A stretch of DNA of 64,000 nucleotides from the NCBI GenBank assembly GCA_037951105.1, contig JBAMJV010001825.1, positions 67,501 through 131,500 on the forward strand, given 5' to 3'. Below the pieces are notes generated by a model, which saw only the letters and a list, made by a program, of their open reading frames with translations, did no database searches and was not told where the DNA came from. This stretch comes from Echinarachnius parma. Taxonomy: Eukaryota > Echinodermata > Echinoidea > Clypeasteroida > Echinarachniidae. The position numbers and the translations under genes are program-made. This document shows positions 12,175-38,399 of the stretch, piece by piece (the first letter of the stretch is position 1; each line of letters starts with the position of its first letter).

Positions 12175-14875
12175 TCTAGATGTTTATATAATTTATATAA
12201 TTTCTAGATGTTTTTATGTGTAATTCGATGTACCCAGTCATTCATTTTCCAACCCGTGTTTCTGATCATTCTGCTACTTTAATTGATAATATTTTTACAA
12301 ATGACTTAAACAATATTTTGTCTGGTATTATTTTAGTTGACGTTAGTGACCATTTTCCTATATATTGTATTCATAATGATTTTGTTAATGATACAAGTAG
12401 AATAACAAAGAAACGTGATTTATGTGATAGAAATATAAATATTTTTATTGAAAAATTGAAAAAAGTACCATGGCGTATTAATAATAATGACCCAAATGTT
12501 AAGTATGACAATTTTTTACATCAATTTATGGAAATATATGATGAATGTTTTCCTCTAAAAAATAAGATTGTTAAATTGCGTAAAGACAAGCCTTGGTTTA
12601 ATGAAGAGCTGCGTAAATTGTGTAAAAAGAGGTATGATTTATATAAAAAATTTATTAAGAATCCAACTGCTTATAGAGAACGTATTTATAAAGAATTTCG
12701 AAACAAGGTGAATAATGAAATTAAGCGTACAAAAAATGCCTATTTAAAAAAATTGTTTTCTGATGTTAAATATAATATGAAAAAAACATGGGATGTATTT
12801 AATAAAGCATTAGGAAAAACTTCAAAATCAAGTATGATCGATTGCATTGAAGTTAACGATCAGAAAATTACAGACGAATATGATATAGCACAATCGTTTA
12901 ATGAATATTTTGTAAATACAGGTATATCTCTTTCTAATCACCTTCAAAGTGATAATATTAATGAGAATGATTTTGTGCAATACTTGGAAGAAAATCCTCA
13001 GACAGCATTTTTTAAACCGATCACTCCTGGAGAGATTGTAACTATAATTTGTAATTTTCAGAATCGATCAAGTGCGGGTTGTGACGATATTAATATATCG
13101 ATTATTAAAAAGGTTATTCACATAATTTGTTTTCCATTGTGCAATATATTTAATTCTTCTTTGAACACTGGTATATTTCCGGATAAATTAAAGGTGGCAA
13201 AAGTAACGCCGGTTTATAAGAGTGGTCTGAGTTCAAGCCTGAACAATTATAGACCTATTTCAGTGTTACCTGTTTTTTCAAAGATTTTAGAAAAATGTAT
13301 ATATAATCGGCTTTTAAACTTCTTGGAAAAGTGTGATATTTTATCTAACACACAGTATGGTTTCAGAGCAGGGCACTCCACATCCTCTGCTATAATTGAT
13401 TTAGTTGCTAAAGTTTCTTCAGCCTTTAATTCTAAAAATATATTACTTGGTTTGTTTCTTGATTTGAGTAAGGCTTTCGATACTTTAGATCACTCCATTT
13501 TGTTATATAAGTTACATAATTACGGTATTCGTGGTGTCCTTTTAAAATTATTTCAAAGTTACTTGTCAAATCGTAAACAATATGTTGTCATTAATAATCA
13601 TAAATCTGATATGAGTGCAATTGAATGTGGAGTGCCCCAAGGCTCAATTCTTGGCCCACTTTTATTTCTTGTTTATATGAACGATATATGTAATGTCTCA
13701 AATAAGTTGCAATTTATTTTGTTTGCAGACGATACCAGTGTGTTTATGTCAGGTGACGATATTGATACTTTAATTTTGAATTTTAATTTTGAATTGTTTA
13801 AAATTAATCACTGGTTAATATTAAATAAATTGGTTCTTAATGTAAATAAAACTCGTTACATGTTTTTTACTCACAAGAAAATTGATTATGATAATGTTGT
13901 CATTTGTATGAATGATGAGAATATTCAACGTGCTAATTCATTTAAGTTTTTGGGTGTCTTGATCGATAGTAAGCTTGTTTGGCATGACCACATCGATACT
14001 GTCTGCAATAAACTTTCTAAATGTATTGGTATTTTAAATCGATTGAAATTTTTTCCACGAAATATTTTATTAATGATTTATAATGCAATTATTTCTCCAT
14101 ACCTCCATTATTGTAATACTACTTGGGCTAACAATTGTAATTATTCAATGATGAGATTGTTTCGTTTACAGAAGAAATCCGTAAGACTTGTATATCATGC
14201 CCACTACCTTGCCCATACCAAACCAATATTTTGTGATTTAAAATTATTGAATGTATTTGATCTTAATAATTTTAACATTGCTATATTTATGTATTTATGT
14301 TTTAAAGATTTGATTCCATGTAGTCTTGCAAATTTGTTTCATCTTAATTCCGATAAGTATACATACAATATGCGAAATCAATTAACTTATAGTTTACCGC
14401 GTGTACATAATAATGTAGCCATGAACTCAATCTGTTTTAAAGGACCAAAAATTTGGAATAAATTACCGATACATGTAAAACTAAGCCCCACTCTATCAGC
14501 TTTTAAACGGAGATATAGATTAATCTTGTTACAGTAAATGTTTATAATTTTTTTTTTTTTTTTAGGTCAGGCCTTTTAAAATTGTATATGTGTATGTTTT
14601 TTTTGTTTTTTTTGTTTTTTTGTTTTTTTGTTTTTTTTTGTTTTTTTTTTTTCATGTTGTATATGTCTATGTTATGTAGGTAGGTTTTAATTCAATTTTA
14701 TATATTCGGTGGCAGCATTAATAAGGCTATTTTGCTCTTTCTAGCTGTCTCCTCATTCTCATAATTGTATTTATCTGTTGTTATATTTTGTAAATTTTGA
14801 TGTGATTTGTTAATGTTATTGTTTTTATGAGATTTGAAATAAATGATCAATTCATTCATTCATTCATTCGATTAT
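12175..14875 (+). mobile_element. 5'-truncated non-LTR retrotransposon (CR1/Jockey-like group)
   Basis: The unit contains the distal end of an apurinic-type endonuclease, a complete reverse transcriptase and a T-rich 3' UTR. It ends at AATAAATGATCA followed by four to five ATTC repeats, a tail typical of CR1/L2/Jockey relatives that end in a short microsatellite rather than poly(A). The 5' end is truncated: the reading frame homologous to the endonuclease begins abruptly near 12190, beside a duplicated TTTCTAGATGTTT. No ORF1 or N-terminal endonuclease is visible upstream. Truncation of this kind is expected from incomplete target-primed reverse transcription. Confidence 0.85.
12216..14537 (+). 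CDS. endonuclease (partial) / reverse transcriptase ORF
   Basis: A 773-codon uninterrupted frame. Residues about 8-55 match the last part of an APE-type endonuclease, with FPTRVS, ATLIDNIF and the C-terminal SDH motif (DVSDHFPIY). The reverse transcriptase spans roughly residues 310-570. NNYRPIS is at 343-349, the first catalytic aspartate D416 is in FLDLSKAFDTLDH, GVPQGS is at 472-477, and FADD is at 503-506 with D505 and D506 completing the triad. After the RT comes the usual C-terminal region of this group (FKFLGV, a Y-N-A segment, a KIWNKLP-like end). Homology continues upstream of the first ATG in frame (FLDVF), so that ATG is internal. The RT looks enzymatically intact, so the copy is fairly young, but without the endonuclease N-terminus it cannot be autonomous. 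Confidence 0.9.
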   Translation: MCNSMYPVIHFPTRVSDHSATLIDNIFTNDLNNILSGIILVDVSDHFPIYCIHNDFVNDTSRITKKRDLCDRNINIFIEKLKKVPWRINNNDPNVKYDNFLHQFMEIYDECFPLKNKIVKLRKDKPWFNEELRKLCKKRYDLYKKFIKNPTAYRERIYKEFRNKVNNEIKRTKNAYLKKLFSDVKYNMKKTWDVFNKALGKTSKSSMIDCIEVNDQKITDEYDIAQSFNEYFVNTGISLSNHLQSDNINENDFVQYLEENPQTAFFKPITPGEIVTIICNFQNRSSAGCDDINISIIKKVIHIICFPLCNIFNSSLNTGIFPDKLKVAKVTPVYKSGLSSSLNNYRPISVLPVFSKILEKCIYNRLLNFLEKCDILSNTQYGFRAGHSTSSAIIDLVAKVSSAFNSKNILLGLFLDLSKAFDTLDHSILLYKLHNYGIRGVLLKLFQSYLSNRKQYVVINNHKSDMSAIECGVPQGSILGPLLFLVYMNDICNVSNKLQFILFADDTSVFMSGDDIDTLILNFNFELFKINHWLILNKLVLNVNKTRYMFFTHKKIDYDNVVICMNDENIQRANSFKFLGVLIDSKLVWHDHIDTVCNKLSKCIGILNRLKFFPRNILLMIYNAIISPYLHYCNTTWANNCNYSMMRLFRLQKKSVRLVYHAHYLAHTKPIFCDLKLLNVFDLNNFNIAIFMYLCFKDLIPCSLANLFHLNSDKYTYNMRNQLTYSLPRVHNNVAMNSICFKGPKIWNKLPIHVKLSPTLSAFKRRYRLILLQ

Positions 14876-14879
14876 ATTC

Positions 14880-16715
14880 TGTGCATATATGCTTGATAAA
14901 TCAAAATTGTTTTTTGATCTTTGATGTTAATTGACACAGTGAGTCAAGAAATAACGTTTATGATTTCATCTTATTTTGTTTATGATGTAACATTTTCTTA
15001 AACATATCAGTATTGTACAGTCAATTTATTTGTGATAGATCGGTTTACACAATTCTTATTTATTTAATTACTGAAATTCATGTCTATGATTGTATGTGAA
15101 TTCATAAATAAATGGTTTGTAATAGAGGTTGGTAGATTCTAAAGAAAAAAAAATGTTATAATTTTATTTGTTCTTTGGGATATGACATAACAGATTTGCT
15201 TTTATTGTTTTTTATATGGACATTTACACTATTCCAACATGTTCTGCATTTTTAAAATTTATATCCGTGTCCAAATACTATAGATATTGATTCTTAGACT
15301 GTAAAAGTGAAAATGTTTTAAGTAGTTCTTTTTTCTAGGTATTATTGTGAAATAGTTGAATGTACATCTAAGTTTCATTGTACGAGATAGTTTTCCATAA
15401 TACTTTTGTCATTCAATTTTGTCCCGAAAAATTAAGAATATCTTCTTTAATATTGTCTATTGTTGACCAAATATGTTCAACAATCAGTACGCTTTTCGAT
15501 GCACAAAAGACCTCTGGGCTGCCGGTCTAATGGTTGACATGTATAGAAAATAACAAACGACAAAGTAAAGACCCGGTTATCATTTTTGTTTAAATAGCTG
15601 TTACAACTCAAGAGGGTGCTTTCTAAGAAAGCAAAATTGTGCATGTGATGTTGTGTGAAAATAATGATTAGATGAAGATAGTATCAACTATTTAAAAACC
15701 TCTTTTTATTTTTTTAAGAAGTGATATATGCATTTTAAGTATTTAAAAACAAATCAAGATATCGATTGTCTAGACAATATATAAATAAAATATTTTTAAA
15801 TGAAATTTTACAATTATGAGAACATTTGAAAGGGAATGATTCTCATTTTACATGTTTTATTCAAGGAACTTTCTAATTGAATTAGAACCAACCAATTTTG
15901 TGTCATGGGGCATTTCGGGAAGTACCAATACTCAAGTGTACCTTTAAACCATGCAATTGTACAAAGTTATTCTTTTGGGAGGTTTCTCAGAGAAGCAAAT
16001 ACATCATCTTCCACAACACAAATTACCAGTCTTCCTAGTTATTCTATATTCCAGACAATTTGAATTACTATTCTAAGGTCAACTATGCATTGTGTACGTT
16101 TCGTCGATGTACAATACAAAATTATATACTAAATGGGTCTGATCCATAAGACTACACTTTGTCAACCATTTCGTGAATGAGACAGAATGCAGATATACGT
16201 TTGTTTATCTAAATTTTAGTTTCGGTAAGGGGCGATTGGAATAACTAAACCCTTTTCATACACACGGCTTTATGCTTTGGCTGGTTCCACAAATACAATC
16301 ATAAGTATAGGAGAACACACAGAAAAATAATTATAAGTCACGTTCACATCGAACATTCAAAGTTAATCTTCACTGTTCACAGCAGTACCTCATGCTAAAT
16401 CTTTATGCAACAGTATACTCACTTATAATATACATGTATTAATTCACAACTTGTGTCTCTCTTTTACATCAGATATTATTAATCAACCAGTATATAATTA
16501 TTACTTAGATAATTACCATAAACAATACAAAGATTATTCTCAATATTCAGCAAGTTATACAACTATAACTAGTATAATCTCTCTCAAACTCTTCCCTCAT
16601 AATTCCACTAGTTTCCATCTCATTCATTATAAATATATAACTTTAACATGACTACCTTAACATTATAAAATGCGATATAACTTCAATTATCCATGTAAGA
16701 TAGAAATTATATTGT
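14880..16715. other. AT-rich non-coding stretch
   Basis: No ORF, RNA gene or repeat family recognised. Confidence 0.5.
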
Positions 16716-16720
16716 CTTAC

Positions 16721-16887
16721 CTGTAAAATAACGTGTTGATCAGAGAAGAGACAAAAACTTTCCAGGCACAATACTTGATCCCCACTTCGTGTGTAGGAAG
16801 AGAGGGCCGTGTTATCGCGGTATATACTTCAGTTCGTAGGGATCGAATTACGTTGATACAGGTCGAGTCAAAATCACCTTTCTCCAT
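16721..16887 (-). CDS. possible unidentified exon
   Basis: On the minus strand an ATG at 16887 (MEKGDFDST) opens a frame that ends at CTTATTTTACAG followed by a consensus donor gtaaga at 16715-16720. The local GC content is higher than in the neighbouring 2 kb, and a GGGCG-containing patch lies just upstream (about 16960-17010). I do not recognise the peptide, and no downstream exon was found toward lower coordinates. It could equally be a 5' UTR exon or chance. Confidence 0.2.
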
Positions 16888-17439
16888 TATTGCAGCGCTA
16901 ATAGGGATTACTACATGCAAACGGTAGGGTTGAGAGATTATTTTGACCGTTACTGAAAGAGGTGGGCGTTATATGAAATTGTATGACGTAGTAATAGGGG
17001 CGAAGCCACATACTTTGGGGAGGGCGGCTTAGTCACGTTAATTAGCAAGGCATTATATGCATCAATATGTTGTGCTCTGTTTGGAGAACCAATTACTGTT
17101 TTCAAACATTTAATTAAAAACACCATAAGTTATGAAACAAAAGAAATATAACGGCTTACTCGGAATATCTTGAATTATTTGTATGCTACATTGCAATAGA
17201 GGGAAAACAAATGTTTCCATTATTTGAGCAACATAATAGGAACATATTAATTTTCCTCCAGATCTCCGCTACAACATATCAAAATTGTAGACGTATTCGA
17301 CCAGAATCGAAGGAGATAGACACACAACTGCACCTTCAAAACATAACACAAAATTTATGAAATCAATCAAAATTAAATTTTCGCTTTTCATGGCAGATTG
17401 ATGACGTCACGATGTCCGATTGGCGATTTTTGAATATCG

Positions 17440-18005
17440 CACCATATCTACAACTCGTACTCTGTCACGAATACACAACAACCAAAATACTGAACATGGA
17501 TTTTCAAATTTATGATCAATGAACAGGGCATGTTTTTACCACATTTTCACATATTTTACATATGGCAGCACGCGCGGATTTCATGTGTAGCACGCGCGCA
17601 TCGGCACATTTCCGGTCGGAAAGAGATAGTAATTGTTCAGAATCGTCCCAGCTACAAGATATCAAAACTTGGGACAGATTCAAGCAGAATTGACCGAGAT
17701 ATCGGAATCCAAACACGATATATACATAATCGCAAATGATAAAATCGTTGAAAACTGCTAATGTTAACTTCTCATGGTCATATGATTACATAATGAGGTT
17801 TGGTTGGCGATAAGGATGCATGACGTTGTATCTACAACTCATTCGTCTGCAAGGAAAAATATTTTTAACAAAATTGCCCGTGGATTTTAAAAATTATTAT
17901 CAATTAAAAAAGGGCATATTTTGTACATATTTTGTGCATAGCAGCACTCGCGGATTTTAAAGTTTTACGCACTCCTGTTCGAGCGTTTTTGGTCGAGGAG
18001 ATCTG
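17440..18005 (+). repeat. degenerate direct duplication, ~380 bp
   Basis: The block from TATCTACAACTCG (about 17448) to GGTCGGAAAGAGAT recurs from TATCTACAACTCAT (about 17829) to GGTCGAGGAGAT. The same landmarks come in order: GGATTTT, GATCAAT/TATCAAT, GGGCAT, TATTTT, GCAGCAC.CGCGGATTT. Identity is low, so the duplication is old. The function is unknown and no ORF is shared. Confidence 0.6.
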
Positions 18006-18544
18006 GAAACTGTTTTAATTTATCATAGAAAGTATTGGGAACAGTTTCCAAAAATAAAAACGCCATTTTTTTGTTCCGTGCGCGCTACGCGTGAAAAAGC
18101 GCGCGCGCAAACGCGCAAAATTTTGAAATGCTCGGAATGACCTGAAACGTATGGAAAATTGGTTCGCCGGTTGATTTGAGAATTTTTCAAGGATTTTACC
18201 CTTTGACGCGCGCGTACGCGTCCGTCGTTGTCCGTACGACCTTGGGTGCGACATTTTTATATAGCCCTTGAACTTAGCTTGCCATGTACAAAATTTGGTG
18301 AAAATATACCATTACGTAAGAAAGATATGGGCTGTTGAAATATTTCACAAAATGGCGTCTCCATGACGTCACAGGGTAGTACCGTCATAATCATTACCCA
18401 GGTGCACAATTTCGGACCAAGGTCTATTATGTTCACCAGGTTTCATTATCATATCCCCAGCCAAATTTTACAGACACGAGACACAAAAAACGTACAAAGA
18501 AAAAAAAAAAAAAAATTGTGTTTCCACAATTGCGGTATATTTGG

Positions 18545-18672
18545 AGATCGTAATGACCGCGGGAAATAAAGACGGATCGTGATAGCGTTATCAAAATGAT
18601 GTCGAATGAAATCGGAATGACCGCGGGAAATGACGACGGATCGTGGTAGCGTTATCAAATGATGTCGCATGA
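18545..18672 (+). repeat. two tandem ~63-bp units
   Basis: AATGACCGCGGGAAAT followed by GACGGATCGT and TAGCGTTATCAAA appears twice back to back, with a few substitutions. Confidence 0.8.
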
Positions 18673-18805
18673 TAATTTGATATGTTATGAACAAGATCTT
18701 ATCGAGATCGAGCCTTGTAACATGACATGAATTATATACACAAAGCCAGAGATGATCGTGAAGTATTGTGCGATTGTGGAAACACCCCGCTGAGTAATAA
18801 CAAAA

Positions 18806-18833
18806 GGTGATACGTATACGTACGTATCACCTA
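18806..18833. repeat. short perfect palindrome
   Basis: AGGTGATACGTA is followed by a 4-base spacer and its exact complement TACGTATCACCT. It could form a hairpin. It may be a remnant transposon end. Confidence 0.7.
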
Positions 18834-19439
18834 ATTATACACATACAGTACATCTAAATTGGTAACCAAACGACATGATTATTATTATTATTTATTCGGC
18901 AAATTAAATACACATGAAAAGTGTACAAAGTAGGGAAATTGCAAACACTGGAATGCCAGGGCTTGCAGTGGCGGATCTACGTTGGTGGAGGCATAATAAA
19001 ATATTGTGATTAGATAGAGAGATAGTCAATAACCATTTAAAAACCTCTTTTGTCATTTTTCGAAAAGAGGAAGCATTTAAAAAAAAAAATTTAACTGCTG
19101 GTTCAAAATTGTCGAATACTTTTTTATTACAAATGGTTATCATGGTTTATGGATATTTCAGCCATTTCTGAACCGATTTTGATCAATTAAAGTTTATTCT
19201 GTCATTAGAATTGTATGCTCTTTCAAAGTTGACTCAGTTTTTCATTATCTCACAACGAAATTATTTTGTGTAGCGCCTCTATACCAAAAACTCAACTATC
19301 GCTTTAAAATTCTTTTAAAAGGCGTAATATGTGGATTCAAATCATTAACATTTTCTATTTTCAAGGAGATGTCATGTTCGTAATGTAAAATTTATAAAAA
19401 TTCGAAAATACTTGCATTTTTCCTTTTGAATATATTTTA

Positions 19440-19945
19440 TTCCAATGCTACAAATGACTTACCATAATTTTGTAAGTCCAACTTAGATATAGGTTTAACT
19501 TACAGGCAATTCATACTTACGTCTAGCACTGGCTCGGCACTGGATTAATCCAGTGCTAGACGCAAATATGAATGGAAATGTCTAGCATCAGTCTTGGCTC
19601 AGCCTCAGCCTAGCCTGGCATAATTGTGATGCTAGACACTCATCTAGCACAACGTTGCGCATGCGCATTATGGTATTGCGCGATCAGAATTTGCAAGTCA
19701 TCGTTATGTCACAATAGAGGTTACGTCATATGAACACACTGCGCATGCCCAGACATGTCTAAGACATTTCCAAGCCACTGTTTGTATTCATACTTGCGCG
19801 TCAAATATCCACTGTTGATGCCAAGTATGAATGGTCGGCTTTTTCATCTAGCACTGGATTAATCCAGTGCCGAGCCAGTGCTAGACGTAAGTATGAATGG
19901 GATGTTAGAATCTTTGTGAAACACCCACCAGCATTTCACTGGCCT
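19440..19945 (+). mobile_element. MITE family A copy, split by a second MITE
   Basis: The right end of family A (CTACAAATG-CTTACCATAAT-GTAAGTCCAACTTAG ... CTTTGTGAAACACCC) is recognisable, but the element at 19509-19898 lies inside it. Other family A copies in the window show the uninterrupted order. Confidence 0.6.
19509..19898. mobile_element. MITE with ~50-bp terminal inverted repeats
   Basis: The left end, ATTCATACTTACGTCTAGCA followed by CTGGCTCGGCACTGG and ATTAATCCAGTGCTAGA, is mirrored at the right end (about 19847-19898). The terminal repeat contains its own small palindrome (CTGGATTAATCCAG). There is no coding capacity. The target-site duplication is unclear. Confidence 0.8.
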
Positions 19946-20099
19946 GTCAAAGTAAGCTGTTATAAAGGCATTTTGGGAAAATATAAAGTTAAGGATCACT
20001 TTATAGTGTTTTTGATTGTGTGTGTGTGTGTGTGTGTGAAGAAAAAATGAAGAAATATGGTAGACTAGAGTCAAATCAACTCATAATGCATCAATTAGT

Positions 20100-22440
20100 A
20101 CACAGAACATAAGTGGAAATATATTTTCATAATCCTTTTAATATACATTTATTTATATAACTTGAACCATGCTAGCAAATACACTCCTCTTTCCTCCTTT
20201 CTCAACAAATCATTGAAACATGATTGAATTGTACAGAAAACAATACAATATTGGATATTTTAAAGTAAATATATGATGGGGTTCATATTGGCGCTGCACG
20301 ATTATAATTAAAAATGTCAATTTGTAATAATTTTGAGAACAAAAATCCTTCACTCTTCATATAGTAGCATATGATGTTGCTGGCATGTTAACTCATTAAA
20401 GACTGGTCCCAAATGTGGTTTATGGAGAAGGTATAATTATAATATTATAATCAACCAAACCTGAACAGGTAAAGATTTGCTAAAAAGCTACATGGTACAG
20501 GTAATTAATCATATTAGACACTATTTAAATCCAACCTAAAATTACCATTATCATTTAATTAAAGCTCAGATAAAAGTGTGACGAGTATTATGCAGATGTC
20601 ATTAAATAATCAATACGAATCACAAGAAATATGAACGATTTTCTGTGCAAGTAAGAATGGGTAGAATAGAAGGAATAGAAGATATGGACAAGCAACAAAA
20701 CAAATAATGCATACAAATAAATTATACATACCTAAACAACAATGTACCAAAATACATTCATTTTTGACACAGAAATAATTATACAAAGTTAAAACAGTGT
20801 TTTCATGACTAGAAAATCATGTGGGGATTTTCCGGAACCCAAAATAACGTATAGCATTATTTTTAGCATCTTCTTAATCACTAAAAATCATTCCTAAAAT
20901 CGATTTTAGTGTTTAGTGGAACACTCTACAGGTGTAGACTGCATCAATTGTGAATTCCAGTTTGTTAAATCATGATTTGTATGATAGTCACATGCATGCA
21001 CATATTCTCTTTAAATGGTGAAAAGAAGCTTAAATAAAACAAAAAACTATGAAGAACATGAAAACATGAAATGGAAATGAAATCTATGCAACTGGCCTAA
21101 CAATTTATGGAGTACGAATCGAAATCTACATTATCGCAACATGAACAAAATTTAAACAGAATAACAGTAACTTTCATATAGATCTGTTGAGGGGCCAAAG
21201 TAATCATACATTTAAAGGTTTAATCCAATCCACTAAAAAGAACCATATCCAATTCTTTAAAAGTGAAGCAATACACCCAGATAAAAGATAAATAAAAACA
21301 GCTCATTTGGTAAAACACCAACTTTGAAAATGTCACTTTCAAATGACTCTACCCCGCTGATGTCTGCTTGAAAACTGTTTTTTAATAATTTTACATCTAA
21401 TGTAGACTTGTAAATTCATGCAAAGAGGCCAATAAATTGAATTGCAACTAGCGCCACTTTTGGCACAAAGAGAAGTCATTCATACATTGATTTATAGATG
21501 GAAACTCAATTTATTAATTATTTATTTATCTAACTAACTACAGAAATATAATCATCTTAAAATAATTCAATAAAGCAACATATTCATTATACTTTGAACA
21601 AGAGAAATAAAATAATGACACAAAGAATTGTGATAAATAATTGAAGGAAAACGAGCATAAAATATCCTACAAAGACTAGGGTCAAATCTTTTATCGGGGA
21701 TCCCTTCCTGCCACAGAGGTAGATCTCTATCAGCCCTTGCTTTTGTTCCGAAGGAATGATCAGTTCATTAAAACAAATGCCTGCAAATCTATGTCAGTGT
21801 CTGCAGCTGATAACCAACCAGAGTTGAATGTCCAAAGCAGTTCTCACTGGGGCAAGCATCCAATAAGAAGAAAACCTCATCGTGAGGAGGAGAATAATTC
21901 TCCCAGGATATTTCCACAAATTATTATTTTTTTTTAATTGCTCGTCAAATTTTTTTTTTTATTTGCAATTCTTTAGATGTTGACTTTCCGGAGAAGTTGG
22001 GTGCCTTTCAATGAGTTTATCATTGATAAATAGCACTATAAGAATGCAACTCCTCCTCATCATCATGCTGAAACTGAAAGCGATGGGTAAACATTCGGCT
22101 AGCATAATAAAAGAACAATAAATGCCATCGATACTTGTGTCACTTAATGCTGAATGAGTGTGCTCTCTAGCTGACAGCAATCACCACATTCCATTCCACG
22201 AGTTCTTGTTTTCACATTGATTAATTTTCTCCACCTCCAAATAGCAAAGGATTTAAGTCCATCGGGTCCAATGCTGTCAGCTTCCACTAGCAGAGTTCTC
22301 CTGCTTCCATCGTTCATCATTATCCACCTCCGAAAATCCCAGTTCTCTCATTCATTATCCAACTTCCAACTGCTGAGTTCTCTAGTTCACATTGTTCATT
22401 ATTTCACCATACATCTGCCGAGTCCTGTCATGACTACTGT
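20100..22440. other. 3' flank and probable 3' UTR of SRP54
   Basis: No gene is seen. The part adjacent to the SRP54 stop is presumably 3' UTR. Simple TG and T runs occur at 20019-20038 and 21930-21960. The rest is AT-rich unique sequence. Confidence 0.45.
21958..21963 (-). terminator. candidate SRP54 polyadenylation signal
   Basis: AATAAA on the minus strand, about 480 nt downstream of the SRP54 stop codon and followed by an A-rich run. It is placed by motif only. Confidence 0.35.
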
Positions 22441-22441
22441 G

Positions 22442-36905
<14,464 letters not shown>

Positions 36906-37676
36906 TTAGTGCTTTTTTTCCAGGAGAGAAAACAAATGTCGCTTCTCTGCTACCTTGTGAATGCTGCCTTGGTCACCCAGTCCTCCAGTTGTCTCTTGCT
37001 CTAAATTAATGATTGCTCCGAAAGATCTAAAGAGAGAAAAGAAGTACATGTTCATAAGTCATATTTCTACAACCCACCTGTTAATAAGACAAATTGAAAC
37101 ATTCCTTGTATCCCAGTTTTACCAACTGTATAAAATTGGGCCGACCTATTTATTCAGATGTGCCCAAAATAAGAGAAAATCCCAAGAATTTCTTTAGTGA
37201 GTACTTGTAGTCTAGGAAGACATTTCTTGGCCACAGTACCCTAAATTAGAGCATACCTGCCAAACCTCATATGTTACGTGTCATCAAATACAGATTCCTT
37301 GATAAAAATACTCAAAGATTAGCGATTGTAACTGCCATGATAGTATTGGCTATTGCCTTAGCTTGCCATTGACAAAGATTGTGTGTGCATGGTTTGTGTG
37401 GTGGCATTTGTGTGTGCGTGTGTGTGTTTGTTTGTGGGTGTGTGTGTGGTGTCACTATGCTTACAGTTATAGTGTTGATATGCATGAGGTATCGATAATA
37501 GGTTATGGGTCACAGGATAGAAACGTAAAGGTATTCAGGAAACTTTTATAATAGCCTTGCTGTTTGTTTAATTTTGTTTACTTGTGTCGTGTTTAGGTGG
37601 GAGAGGCTGGTTTGATTACTCGTAAGTTCTTTATGTTTTCTTCTTTAGACTTTAGTTCTCGATGGTGGACATGGTT

Positions 37677-38096
37677 GGCATAGCTGCCAACATTTGGAAT
37701 TTTAAATTAGTAACATTTAAGCAAAACTGAATATCATGTGCGCGAAGCACACATCACGAGCGCGAAGTCCCTTTAGCCGGGGTCCAGGTCTCGCTTTAGG
37801 GCTCTGGAGCGTGAAGCGCGGAGTCCATTGCGGCCGGCGTCCATGGCCCTATTTTTCATCATTTTTGCACAATTACTAGGTATGATTTGGTCAGATTCAC
37901 GTTTAAACGTTGTCTCTATACGTTTAAAAACGTGAAGAAGAAAAAAAGAAAAAAATAAAAAAATAAAAAATTAAAAAAAATTGTTTTGTTTTTTTGTTTT
38001 TTTTCAAAATTTGTAATTATAGGAGTATTCGTAATTTCGTAAAGAGGGTGGGAAATTCGTAACAATCACAAATTTTTCGTAACAGTTGGCAGCTAT
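37677..38096. mobile_element. MITE with CATAGCTGCCAAC ends
   Basis: CATAGCTGCCAAC at the left and GTTGGCAGCTATG at the right are inverted, with GGTTGG on both flanks. The interior has a GC-rich segment with repeated GCGAAGC / GCGCGAAG and then an A/T-rich run near 37930-38000. Confidence 0.65.
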
Positions 38097-38244
38097 GGGT
38101 TGGGTGGGGAGGGCTTCGTGTGTGTTGCGTGGTACGGGTTGAGGTCTGCAAACCTCTAACCTCTACCCCTACATGACCTTACATGTTGGTTTGTGTGCAT
38201 GGATAAATTATGTTTTGGTATGTACATGCATATGATGACACACG

Positions 38245-38279
38245 CGGTACCCCGGGGTACCGTTGTACCCCGGGGTACC
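38245..38279. repeat. paired perfect palindromes GGTACCCCGGGGTACC
   Basis: The 16-bp self-complementary GGTACCCCGGGGTACC occurs twice, three bases apart and sharing the sense of a larger inverted structure. A related GGTACCCCAGGGTACC lies at 38428-38443, and a looser GCTATACCCTGGTATAGC near 38363. I know of no factor for this site. It may be a transposon core. Confidence 0.8.
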
Positions 38280-38399
38280 GCGTTGTGTAGCGCCATCTTG
38301 TGTCCACTCGAAGCACAACCGTATTGCGTTGTGTATGCAGTGCAGCGCGCGATTGTATGCACGCTATACCCTGGTATAGCCCTAAAAAATAAATAAATA

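Noticed and set aside
20822-20833. NF-kB-like site GGGGATTTTCC
   Set aside because: A single match of this length is expected by chance in 64 kb, and no promoter lies nearby.
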